Of a stretch of DNA of 18,018 bases, positions 1 to 7,419 are shown in pieces (position 1 is the stretch's first letter; every line of letters starts with the position of its first letter). The translations under genes were made by a program, and so were the position numbers. The notes beneath the pieces were generated by a model, which saw only the letters and a program-made list of their open reading frames with translations, was not told the origin of the DNA and made no database searches. Origin of the DNA: JANXVY01 sp038329675 (GTDB lineage: Bacteria > Pseudomonadota > Alphaproteobacteria > Rhizobiales > Hyphomicrobiaceae); the NCBI GenBank assembly GCA_038329675.1, contig JBBQNE010000060.1:1-18018 (forward strand), written 5' to 3'.

Positions 1-83
1 GGTGCCCGAGTTCCAGAGACAAGGTCCCCTCCCAAAACGCCCAGCTCGCGCTCTGGACCCCGTTGGATGGAACACAGCCAACT

Positions 84-110
84 TACCCCCGCGGCTGAGC
101 GCGGGGATAA
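84..110. repeat. Isolated GC-rich palindrome (hairpin)
   Basis: A 7-bp perfect stem (CCCCGCG, 87-93, against CGCGGGG, 100-106) encloses a 6-nt loop. It extends outward as TTA/TAA with one mismatch. GGATGG at 65-70 and CCATCC at 115-120 form an outer inverted pair. It lies in the non-coding stretch downstream of pepA. It looks superficially like a type I-E CRISPR repeat, but no second copy exists at array spacing. It may be a transcription-end or REP-like hairpin. Confidence 0.4.
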
Positions 111-156
111 CTCGCCATCCAGATTTATTGCGTAGGGTTAAGTCAAGGCGTGCGGC

Positions 157-239
157 GTGAGGGGGTTCGCCCCTCACCGATCAAGGGCTCCGCCCTTAAT
201 GATCCAGCCAAAGTGCTAGCCCTTTGGGAACCGTTTTTT
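157..239 (+). repeat. Multi-hairpin dispersed repeat, copy 1
   Basis: Three consecutive stem-loops can be read. 157-177 has arms GTGAGGGG/CCCCTCAC. 180-200 has arms ATCAAGGGC/GCCCTTAAT with one mismatch. 208-227 has arms CCAAAG/CTTTGG. They are followed by GGGAACCG and a run of six T (234-239). The same modules in the same order recur at 13708-13816, so this is a dispersed repeat and not a one-off terminator. The last hairpin plus T-run could act as an intrinsic terminator for plus-strand transcription running toward pepA. The repeat ends 37 positions before the last base of the pepA reading frame at 276. The rest of 1-275 holds no gene that I can support. Confidence 0.75.
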
Positions 240-275
240 CAACAAACTATCCGAGAGCTAAAAGGCCTCGGCCCT

Positions 276-1817
276 TCACTTGTCCTTCTCGTAGTGGTCC
301 GCCACCAGTCGATCGAGCAGCCGAACCCCATAGCCGGACGCCCAGGACGGGCTGATTTCGTTACGGGTCGAATCCATTGCGGTCCCAGCAATATCGAGGT
401 GTGCCCACACCATATCCTTATGCACAAACCGCTGCAGGAACGCGGCTGCCGTACACGACCCGCCCCAGCGCCCGCCCAGGTTCTTCATGTCGGCGTTTTT
501 GGGTTAGATGATCTTGTCGAAGCCCTTGTCGAGCGGCATCCGCCAGACTTTCTCGCCGGTTGCCGCGCCAGCTTCCGTCAGTTGCTGCGCCAGCGTATCG
601 TCGTTGCAGAACATGCCTGCATATTCTTTGCCGAGCGCCACCATGATCGCGCCGGTCAGCGTCGCCAGATCGATCATCAGCCGTGGCTTGAAGCGGTCTT
701 GAACGTAGGTCATCACGTCGGCGAGGACGAGGCGACCTTCCGCGTCGGTATTGAGCACTTCGATCGTCTGGCCCGACATCGACGTCACGATATCGCCCGG
801 CCGCGTTGCGGTGCCCGATGGCATATTTTCAACGACGCCGATGATACCAACCGCATTGACGTTGGCCTTGCGGGCGGCCAGCGCATGCATCAGCCCCGTG
901 ACGCAGGCAGCGCCGCCCATGTCGCCCTTCATGTCTTCCATGCCCTGCGCTGGCTTGATCGAGATCCCGCCAGTGTCGAATACGACCCCCTTGCCAACGA
1001 ACGCGAGTGGCTTGGCCTTCTTCGACTTCGCCCCGTTCCACTGCATGATGCACACCCGCGCTGGGCGCGCGCTGCCTTGCGAGACGCACAGCAGCGAGCC
1101 CATCTTGAGCTTGCGCAGATCGTTGTCGTCGAGGATCTCAACCTCCACGCCGACCCGCGTCAGCTCCTCGACCGCTTCGGCGAACTCGACGGGGCCCAGA
1201 ACGTTGGCTGGCTCGTTGACGAGATTTCGGGCGAGGTGGACGCCCTGGGCCACCGCGGAGTGGCGCTCGTAGGCCGCCCGCGCCTTATCTGGAGCTGCGC
1301 AGTGGATCGTCAGCCGGGTCAAACCATCCTTGGCGTTGGGTGCTTCGCTATCGCCGTCGGCGCCGCCATTCTTCTTCGTTATATACTTGTCGAACGTGTA
1401 GTGGCGAAGCTCCGCCCCATAGGCCAGCGCCGCTGCGATCTCGAATGGCTTCATCGTCTCCGTTGAATCAACGTCGACGATCAGGCTTGCATACGTTGCC
1501 TTCCGCGCCCCTGCTGCAACCACCGCTGCCCCGCCGATCAGCGCCCATTCGGTCTCGGTTTTATCCTTGCCCGTTCCAACCACCACCAGCCGCTCCGGCG
1601 CAATGTCGCGGGGCGCCAGTAGTTCTAGCGTCGCTTTCGACTTGCCTTTGAACTGCGCGATCTTAGCTGCGCGGTCGATTGAGCCGCCAGATTTCTTATC
1701 GAGGCCAGCGGCGACCTTGCCAAGCGTCACCCCTTCGCCTGACAAGATGAGCGTCGTTGGCGCCATATCGGCGGCAAGGTCTGTAAACTCGATGGCGAGC
1801 GGCTCATTGGGCTTCAT
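276..1817 (-). pseudogene. pepA: Leucyl aminopeptidase (PepA, M17 family), interrupted by an in-frame TAA
   Basis: Cytosolic zinc/manganese aminopeptidase that releases N-terminal residues during peptide turnover. The frame starts with MKPNEPLAIEF at 1817. The M17 signature residues are all visible: Lys276 and Asp281 in VGKGVVFDTGG, Lys288, Asp299 in MKGDM, and Asp358, Glu360 and Arg362 in NTDAEGRLVLAD. At 504-506 the frame meets TAA, directly after DKGFDKII. The same frame then continues PKNADMKNLGGRWGGS, WAHLDIAGTA and GVRLLDRL to a stop at 276-278. That is the expected M17 C-terminus, giving about 513 codons against ~500 in the family. The damage is a nonsense codon where the family usually has Asp/Glu, not a frameshift. 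If real, it removes ~75 C-terminal residues but leaves the metal site. A sequencing error or stop readthrough remain possible. The gene is divergent from lptF, a usual alphaproteobacterial arrangement. Confidence 0.9.
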
Positions 1818-1849
1818 TGTGTTCGGTCCGGGTGGTTCGTGTTTGGGCT

Positions 1850-1873
1850 GACCGTGGCGGCAAGGCCACGGTC
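1850..1873 (-). promoter_or_regulatory. Hairpin in the pepA 5' leader
   Basis: A perfect 9-bp stem (GACCGTGGC/GCCACGGTC) with a 6-nt loop lies about 32 nt upstream of the pepA start codon. If transcription starts further upstream, this would be a stable structure in the pepA leader. No T-run follows it, so it is not an obvious terminator. Its function is unknown. Confidence 0.4.
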
Positions 1874-2052
1874 GGGGGCTGGTTGGGAAACGTCGTTGTA
1901 GGGTAGCGGATGGCGATTTGATTGGCCCCGCTCGGCGACCCAGACACTAGTTGACCATTGCGTGCGTGCCAAGCCACCACACTGGCTGTGGTTTCTGCCC
2001 CAATAGTGTGGCAACTCAAGTCATGGCGGCGGCGTCTCTGGTTCGGGTCTCC

Positions 2053-2077
2053 TGTGACGGTCTTTATACCCGTCACA
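2053..2077. promoter_or_regulatory. 25-bp inverted repeat, candidate operator over a leftward -10
   Basis: Perfect 8-bp arms TGTGACGG (2053-2060) and CCGTCACA (2070-2077) flank a 9-bp spacer. On the minus strand the spacer contains TATAAA (2063-2068), a plausible -10 for pepA, so a dimeric regulator bound here would cover the promoter. No good -35 is visible 16-18 bp upstream of it. The half-site resembles the CRP half-site TGTGA, but the arm spacing is far too wide for CRP. An RNA hairpin is the alternative reading. Confidence 0.4.
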
Positions 2078-2100
2078 ATCAGTCGGGCTCCATTAACTCG

Positions 2101-2156
2101 TCTCGATCGGGCCGTCTCGATCGGGCCGTCAGAATGGGGCCGTCACGATGGGGCCA
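2101..2156. repeat. Tandem repeat, 4 x 14 bp
   Basis: Units are at 2101-2114, 2115-2128, 2129-2142 and 2143-2156. The first two are identical (TCTCGATCGGGCCG). The third and fourth differ by a few bases (TCAGAATGGGGCCG, TCACGATGGGGCCA). The array sits ~120 bp upstream of lptF and just past the inverted repeat, in the promoter region of the lpt operon. Confidence 0.8.
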
Positions 2157-2277
2157 TCCTTCTCGCCGATGGCAGACTCGTAAGACCAGCTAAAATGAGT
2201 GGGACCCGGCCGTCCAGATCCTCTCACGCCGGGGTTGAAGCTAACCGAATCCTGTTCGAGCCAGACGACCACAACTG

Positions 2278-3462
2278 ATGTTCACGACGATCATCGATCG
2301 CTATGTTTTCAGGCAAGCGGCGGGTGCCGTGCTGCTGATCCTGCTGTCGCTGTCGGGCGTCGTGTGGATTGCGATTGCGCTGCGGCAGCTCAACGTCGTC
2401 ACGAGCCAGGGCCAGGACGTCTGGATGCTGATCCAGATGACCACGCTCGCGCTACCAAATTTGATCGCCATCATCGCCCCGTTTGCGCTGTTGATTGCAG
2501 CCCTCCACACGCTCAACCGCCTCAACAGCGATAGCGAATTAATCGTGCTCACGGCCTCTGGTGCCAACGTCTGGACGATCTCGCGACCGTTGATTGTGCT
2601 TGCTATTATCGTTTCGCTTGGCGTTGCCTACGTTAACCATCAAGCCATGCCATGGAGCCTTCGTCAGCTCCGCCAATACATCATCGCCATGCGCACCGAC
2701 TTGCTGACCCAGGTCATTCAGCCTGGCCGCTTCACCAGTCCCGAATCGGGCCTCACCTTCCATATCCGCGAGCGGTCCTTCGATGGCGAGTTGCGTGGCC
2801 TCATCATGCACGACACGCGCGACCCCAAACAGCCAAGCTCCGTCCTCGCCGAGCGCGGCGAGATCGTCAAACAGGGCGAGGGCGCCTACCTCGTCATGTC
2901 GACGGGCCATATTGTCCGCCGCCCCGATCCAGCCGACGGCGGCCAAGTCATCGCCTTTGAGCGCTACACGCTCGATCTCGAACAGTTTGAAAGCAAGGTC
3001 GCCGAAAGCAGCGACCTGCGCCCGCGCGAGCGCTATTTCGACGAACTCGTCAATCCCGGTGATAGTGCCGCGTTCAAGGCCGAACCGGGTAAATTCCGCT
3101 CCGAGTTGCATGACCGTCTCTCAAGCCCGCTTTACCCCTTAGCCTTCGTGTTGATCGCGTTGGCGACCATTGGCCGGGCGCAATCGACCCGGCAAAACCG
3201 CACGCAATGGATGGTTATTGGCTTTGTCGCTGGTACTGGCGCACGGCTGGCTGGCCTCGCCGTCAGCAATCTCGTCACGACATCGGCCGCCTTCGTCCCC
3301 GTGTTGTACGCCATCCCGATTGGCGCCGCCGTTGTCTCTCTCGCCGCGCTCATTGTCCCCGGGCTCCAGCTCTCGCGCCGGGCTCATCGCCAAGTCGGTC
3401 GCCATCAAACCCGTGCAGCGTCCCCGGCGTTAAGCAATACCGCTGACGGCGGGAGGGGCTGA
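2278..3462 (+). CDS. lptF: LPS export ABC transporter permease LptF
   Basis: Inner-membrane permease subunit of the LptB2FG transporter, which extracts lipopolysaccharide from the inner membrane and pushes it along the Lpt bridge. The 394-residue protein has the family layout: two N-terminal membrane helices (about residues 14-36 and 58-80), a third near 97-120, a periplasmic beta-jellyroll region (roughly 125-265, with GLTFHIRERSFDGEL) and a C-terminal helix cluster (about 285-370). RYVFRQ near the N-terminus and the LNSDSELIVLTASG cytoplasmic coupling segment are typical of the YjgP/YjgQ family. I chose ATG at 2278 because the coding signal begins at MFTTIIDRYVFRQ. No clear Shine-Dalgarno is seen. 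It is the first gene of the run and ends 2 nt before lptG. Confidence 0.95.
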   Translation: MFTTIIDRYVFRQAAGAVLLILLSLSGVVWIAIALRQLNVVTSQGQDVWMLIQMTTLALPNLIAIIAPFALLIAALHTLNRLNSDSELIVLTASGANVWTISRPLIVLAIIVSLGVAYVNHQAMPWSLRQLRQYIIAMRTDLLTQVIQPGRFTSPESGLTFHIRERSFDGELRGLIMHDTRDPKQPSSVLAERGEIVKQGEGAYLVMSTGHIVRRPDPADGGQVIAFERYTLDLEQFESKVAESSDLRPRERYFDELVNPGDSAAFKAEPGKFRSELHDRLSSPLYPLAFVLIALATIGRAQSTRQNRTQWMVIGFVAGTGARLAGLAVSNLVTTSAAFVPVLYAIPIGAAVVSLAALIVPGLQLSRRAHRQVGRHQTRAASPALSNTADGGRG

Positions 3463-3464
3463 CG

Positions 3465-4556
3465 GTGGCCGCGCGCACGCTCAACGGCTACATCCGCCGC
3501 CGGTTCTTGATCGCAATCTTATCGACGTTCATCGTCTGCTCGATGTTGATCTTCATGATCGACCTCGTCGAAATTTTGCGCCAGCAGAGCAAATTTGGCG
3601 GCACGTCGTCATGGCGCGTCTTGCTCATCACGCTGCTCCGGTTGCCAGCCTACACCGAGTTCCTGATTGGGTTTGCCGTCCTCGTTGGCTCGATGATGGC
3701 GCTACTCATGCTCGCGCGCAAAAGCGAGCTGACGGTGATGCGCGCTGGCGGCATGAGCGCGTGGGGCTTCGTTTGGCCAGGCGTCAGCGTTGCCTTCGCC
3801 ATCGGACTATTTGGCGTGCTGGTCTACAACCCACTTGCGGCGGCCGCCCGCGCCGAGGGCGAGCGGATGTTTGCTGAGACGTTCGGCCGGGAATCAAACC
3901 TGCTGCGCACTGAGTCGGGCGGCTCGTGGCTTCGCCAAGACGGCCTCGACGGGCAATCGGTCATTGGCGCGGCTGCTGCCTCCAACCGAGGGTTGAAATT
4001 AACCGGCGTCACCGTCTACGCGTTCGACACTGTTGGCCGCTTCGTTGAACGCATCGACGGCGCGCGCGCCGAACTCCGCGAAGGCTTCTGGCGCATCGAG
4101 GAAGCGTGGGTCACCCGGGCTGGAACCGCTGCCGAAAAGTTCGAAACCTATCTGATTTCGACGTATTTAACGCCCGAACGCGTTCAAGATGCGCTGGGCA
4201 CGGTGATTTCCGTGTCGTTTTGGGAATTGCCCGGCTTGATCGAAGTTGCTGAAAAGGCCAAGCTTTCGTCGGCCCGCCTGCGCGTCCAGTACGAGTTGCT
4301 GCTCTCCCGCCCGTTGTTGTGCATTGCGATGGTGTTTTTGGCTGCCACTGTGTCGTTGCGGTCCTTCCGGTCGGGGGGCATCCAAACTATGGTCCTAACG
4401 GGCATGTTGGGGGGCTTCACTTTTCTCCTCGCGGCGGAGGTGTCGCGGCAAATCGGGGTGGCGGGCTTAGTGCCGCCCTGGACAGCCGTGTGGCTTCCGA
4501 TCGTACTGCTTTTGCTCGCGACGACCACAGTGCTGCTGCACCAGGAGGACGGCTGA
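3465..4556 (+). CDS. lptG: LPS export ABC transporter permease LptG
   Basis: Second permease of LptB2FG and partner of LptF. The 363-residue protein has an N-terminal helix (about 15-36), a helix pair around 60-120 containing the coupling segment LMLARKSELTVMRAGGMSAWG, a periplasmic domain (about 130-260) and three C-terminal helices (about 275-358). The start is GTG at 3465, 2 nt after the lptF stop. A strong Shine-Dalgarno (GGAGGGG, 3452-3458) lies about 7 nt upstream and decides this start. The stop (4554-4556) abuts the lptD start with no gap, so lptF, lptG and lptD are almost certainly one transcript. Confidence 0.95.
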   Translation: MAARTLNGYIRRRFLIAILSTFIVCSMLIFMIDLVEILRQQSKFGGTSSWRVLLITLLRLPAYTEFLIGFAVLVGSMMALLMLARKSELTVMRAGGMSAWGFVWPGVSVAFAIGLFGVLVYNPLAAAARAEGERMFAETFGRESNLLRTESGGSWLRQDGLDGQSVIGAAAASNRGLKLTGVTVYAFDTVGRFVERIDGARAELREGFWRIEEAWVTRAGTAAEKFETYLISTYLTPERVQDALGTVISVSFWELPGLIEVAEKAKLSSARLRVQYELLLSRPLLCIAMVFLAATVSLRSFRSGGIQTMVLTGMLGGFTFLLAAEVSRQIGVAGLVPPWTAVWLPIVLLLLATTTVLLHQEDG

Positions 4557-6998
4557 GTGGAGTTTGACGCGCTAAAACCGCAGCCCGTCCATCGGGTCGT
4601 TGGCGGTTCTTCGCGCAACGTTGAAAGCCACCTGGCTTTCGCGATTGCTGCTCTGCGCGCCCTGTCAGTGCTCGTGCTCCTTGCCGTCGGATCGGCTGTC
4701 CCGCTAACCGACGCGGTTGCCCAGCGCGGGGCGCCATCGTCCTTTCCCAAGGCAACGGCGCCCAAGCTGGTCCCGTCGACCAAGATCGACAAGACCAAGC
4801 CGCTCAATCTTAACGCCGACGAACTCATCTACGACAACAGCGGCAACCGCGTCGTCGCCCGTGGCAACGTCGAGCTTTATTACAGCGACTACAGTTTGAC
4901 CGCCGATGAGGTCACCTACGACCAGGCCGCCAAGACCATCATCGCCAACGGCAACGTCACCATCCGCGACCCCAACGGGAGCATCTGGCGCGGCGGCGCG
5001 ATCGAGCTGACCGACGACTTCAGCGAGGGCTTCATCGAGAGCCTGAGCCTTGTTGGCACCGATGACACCCGCATCACGGCGCGGCGTGCGGTCCGCAAAG
5101 CTGGCGACGTCACCGAGTTCACCGACGGCAAATACACGCCGTGCAAAACCGACACGAACATGCCGCCGCTGTGGTGCATCAGTGCGGCGCGTATCATTCA
5201 CGATCAAAAGTCGGCGACGATTACCTACCAGGACGCCACCTTCAATTTCTTCGACATCCCGGTCTTCTATTTGCCGTTCTTCGAGCATCCCGATCCGACG
5301 GTTAAGCGTCGCTCGGGCTTCCTGTTGCCCGACGTCGGCAGCTCATCGACGCTCGGATTCAGCACGTCCGTCCCCTACTATTTCGCACTTTCGCCCCAAT
5401 ACGACTTCCTGTTCAGCCCGGAATATTTGTCCAAGCAGGGCGTCCTGTGGCGCGGCCACTGGCGCCAACGCTTGCTCGGCGGCGAATACGAGATTAAGGG
5501 CGCGGCAATTGAACAAAACTTTGAAGATCTGCCAGCGGGCGTTCGCTCGCGCGATCTCGACGGGTGGCGCGGCACGCTTGAAACCAAGGGTGCGTTCTCG
5601 ATTGCGAGTTGGTGGAAGTTTGGCTGGGATGTGACGCTGGAGAGCGACGACACGTTCCGGCGGTTCTACAAGCTCGACAACATCTTGCTGACCGACCGGA
5701 TCAACCAGATCTATCTTGAAGGCCTGACGGGCCGGAATTATTTTGGCGCGCGGTTGTACCAGTTTGGCGGCCTGCTGCTATCTGATAACCCGCAGTCGGA
5801 ATCCCGGGTCCACCCGGTAATCGATCACGAATACATCGTCTCCGACCCGGTCCTTGGCGGTGAATTGTCGTTCCGCAACAACCTGCTCTCGCTGACACGC
5901 GATGATGCCGTCAACAATCGCCTGAACGAGAGCTACAGCCACGTCCGCAGCGAGGCGAAGTGGCGCCGCCGCTTTACCGATGCGATCGGCATCTCCTACA
6001 CGCCCTACGGCGAGGTTCGTGGCGACGTCTATTATATCGACAACGTCCTCGATCCCGTCACCGGGCAGATCATCTCCGATGAAAGCGTAACGCGCGGTCT
6101 CGTCACGGGGGGCGCGACCGTTTCCTGGCCGTGGGTTGCCAACTCACGCAGCGCTTCGCACGTTGTCGAGCCTATCGGCCAAGTCTATGCCAGCCAAGCC
6201 GAGGTCGAACAGCGGCGTTTACCTAACGAGGACGCCCGCTCGCTGATCTTTGACGACAGTAACCTGTTCGAACCGGTCAAATTCTCCGGCTCGGACCGGG
6301 TGGAAACCGGCACGCGGGCTAACGTGGGCTTGCAGTACACGTTCCAGGCCAACAGCGGCTGGTATGCACGATTTCTTGCTGGCCAACATTTTCACTTGTC
6401 GGGCGACAACGCCTACCAAAACCCCGGCGCAGTCCCGGAAGTTGTCAACGGCGTCAACACCAACCGGTTTATCTTCTCGCCAGCCAGCGGTCTTGAAACG
6501 TCAAGATCAGATTATGTGGTTGGTGCCTACTTGGCGCCCAATGAAACGTTCCGCTTCCTGTCGCAAAGCCGGTTCGATGAGGAAACACTCGAGCTACGGC
6601 GCGAGGACCTCTACGCATCGGCCAGCTATGGGCCGATCAGTGCCACCGCCATCTATACGTTCGCGGCGGCCGACCCACTCCTTGGTTTTGATAAGTCGCA
6701 ACAGGATATTACCGGCGTCGTCGCGCTGCGGCTCACCGACCGTTGGAGCGTGATTGGAACAATGCGCTATGATCTTGATGCCAGCGAGATCCTGACCGAC
6801 AGCTTGTCGCTGCGTTACGCCGACGACTGCTTTGTTCTGACGACGACCTACCAGGAAACGTTCATTGAAAACGTCGCGCAGGGCCTCGAAGCCGACCGTT
6901 CGGTGATGTTGCGGTTCGAGCTGAAGAACCTGGGCAGCTTTGGCTATAAGACCAGTGTCCTCGATCACACGTTTGGCGACGACCAGAAGCCGAAGTAA
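4557..6998 (+). CDS. lptD: LPS assembly outer-membrane protein LptD
   Basis: Outer-membrane beta-barrel that, with the lipoprotein LptE, inserts LPS into the outer leaflet. The GTG start at 4557 directly follows the lptG stop and has AGGAGG at 4543-4548. The 813-residue protein begins with an unusually long n-region (~25 residues) before a hydrophobic signal core (about 27-48) and an Ala-Val-Ala-Gln cleavage-like site. The OstA/LptA-like periplasmic domain follows (about 80-200: NLNADELIYDNSGNRVVARG, VELYYSDYSLTADEV). The LptD barrel domain comes next, with FFDIPVFYLPFFEHPDP and RRSGFLLP at its entry. Only three cysteines are present (196, 207, 758), so the disulfide pattern must differ from the four-cysteine E. 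coli protein. No LptE gene is in the window. Confidence 0.95.
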   Translation: MEFDALKPQPVHRVVGGSSRNVESHLAFAIAALRALSVLVLLAVGSAVPLTDAVAQRGAPSSFPKATAPKLVPSTKIDKTKPLNLNADELIYDNSGNRVVARGNVELYYSDYSLTADEVTYDQAAKTIIANGNVTIRDPNGSIWRGGAIELTDDFSEGFIESLSLVGTDDTRITARRAVRKAGDVTEFTDGKYTPCKTDTNMPPLWCISAARIIHDQKSATITYQDATFNFFDIPVFYLPFFEHPDPTVKRRSGFLLPDVGSSSTLGFSTSVPYYFALSPQYDFLFSPEYLSKQGVLWRGHWRQRLLGGEYEIKGAAIEQNFEDLPAGVRSRDLDGWRGTLETKGAFSIASWWKFGWDVTLESDDTFRRFYKLDNILLTDRINQIYLEGLTGRNYFGARLYQFGGLLLSDNPQSESRVHPVIDHEYIVSDPVLGGELSFRNNLLSLTRDDAVNNRLNESYSHVRSEAKWRRRFTDAIGISYTPYGEVRGDVYYIDNVLDPVTGQIISDESVTRGLVTGGATVSWPWVANSRSASHVVEPIGQVYASQAEVEQRRLPNEDARSLIFDDSNLFEPVKFSGSDRVETGTRANVGLQYTFQANSGWYARFLAGQHFHLSGDNAYQNPGAVPEVVNGVNTNRFIFSPASGLETSRSDYVVGAYLAPNETFRFLSQSRFDEETLELRREDLYASASYGPISATAIYTFAAADPLLGFDKSQQDITGVVALRLTDRWSVIGTMRYDLDASEILTDSLSLRYADDCFVLTTTYQETFIENVAQGLEADRSVMLRFELKNLGSFGYKTSVLDHTFGDDQKPK

Positions 6999-7419
6999 GC
7001 CCTCGTCCAGCCCCGATTGATTCAGACCCCGTGGACGTGCGAATGCGCCCGGCGTTGCAACGGCGGGGAAATGCGCGATTGGCGGGTGCACCATCGTGCG
7101 CCTGCAGCAATTGCCTTAGGTGCGCCATGGTGTTAGCGCAAAACCAGTGGACGGCTGCTGGCTGTGGGTTGTTCCGATCGGCTAACTCGCGTCCGCTGTC
7201 GGCGTCGGGTGATGGGTGATTCGCCGTTCGCATTCGCCGCCGCCAAACTCTGCCACCTCCGCCTCGCCAGGTCCCCGATCGAGATCGATGCAGCACTTTA
7301 ACGGAACCGTCCGCCCCATGTCGCAATCTTGGCCCCACTCTCGCGACACGTTTGGTTCAAGCGGTCGCGCCGCCCGTTTGACCGTGGCCACGGAGGGCTC
7401 GCGCTCGCGGAGCGGTGCA
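6999..7419 (+). other. Non-coding gap between lptD and surA
   Basis: The 421 bp hold no convincing gene. The surA frame stays open back to 7216, but the extension has no protein-like content and sits before a good signal peptide. A modest hairpin lies at 7085-7102 (GGTGCAC/GTGCGCC with one G-T pair), and part of it recurs as GGTGCGCCAT at 7120-7129. I see no T-run and no clear promoter. surA may have its own promoter here or be read through from lptD. Confidence 0.5.

Larger units (their letters stand above)
1818..2277. other. Divergent intergenic region pepA / lptF
   Basis: This 460-bp non-coding stretch must hold the promoters for pepA (leftward) and the lpt operon (rightward). It contains a strong hairpin near pepA, a 25-bp inverted repeat around 2065 and a four-unit tandem array at 2101-2156. 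TAAAAT at 2190-2195 is a possible -10 for lptF, but I see no matching -35 box. Short open frames here have no recognisable protein content. Confidence 0.6.

Noticed and set aside
84..110. Palindrome resembling a type I-E CRISPR repeat (CCCCGCG...CGCGGGGATAA)
   Set aside because: No second copy at ~61-bp spacing on either side (about 20-48 or 142-170), the loop is longer than in I-E repeats, and no cas gene is in the window. A degenerate terminal repeat of an array upstream of position 1 cannot be fully excluded.
504..506. Alternative genetic code or frameshift to explain the pepA stop
   Set aside because: TAA is used as a normal terminator by lptD and rsmA in this window, so the code is standard. 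The frames on both sides of the stop are the same, so no frameshift is involved.
150..1466. 438-codon open frame on the plus strand
   Set aside because: It is antisense to pepA, whose protein is clearly recognisable. The plus-strand translation has no family features and runs through the hairpin repeat. Long antisense frames are common in GC-rich genes.
1977..2011. CCACACT/AGTGTGG inverted repeat upstream of pepA
   Set aside because: Arms of 7 bp separated by 21 bp are too weak to support as an operator without conservation data.
2190..2195. TAAAAT as the lptF -10 promoter element
   Set aside because: No acceptable -35 hexamer lies 16-18 bp upstream, so it is mentioned only as a possibility.
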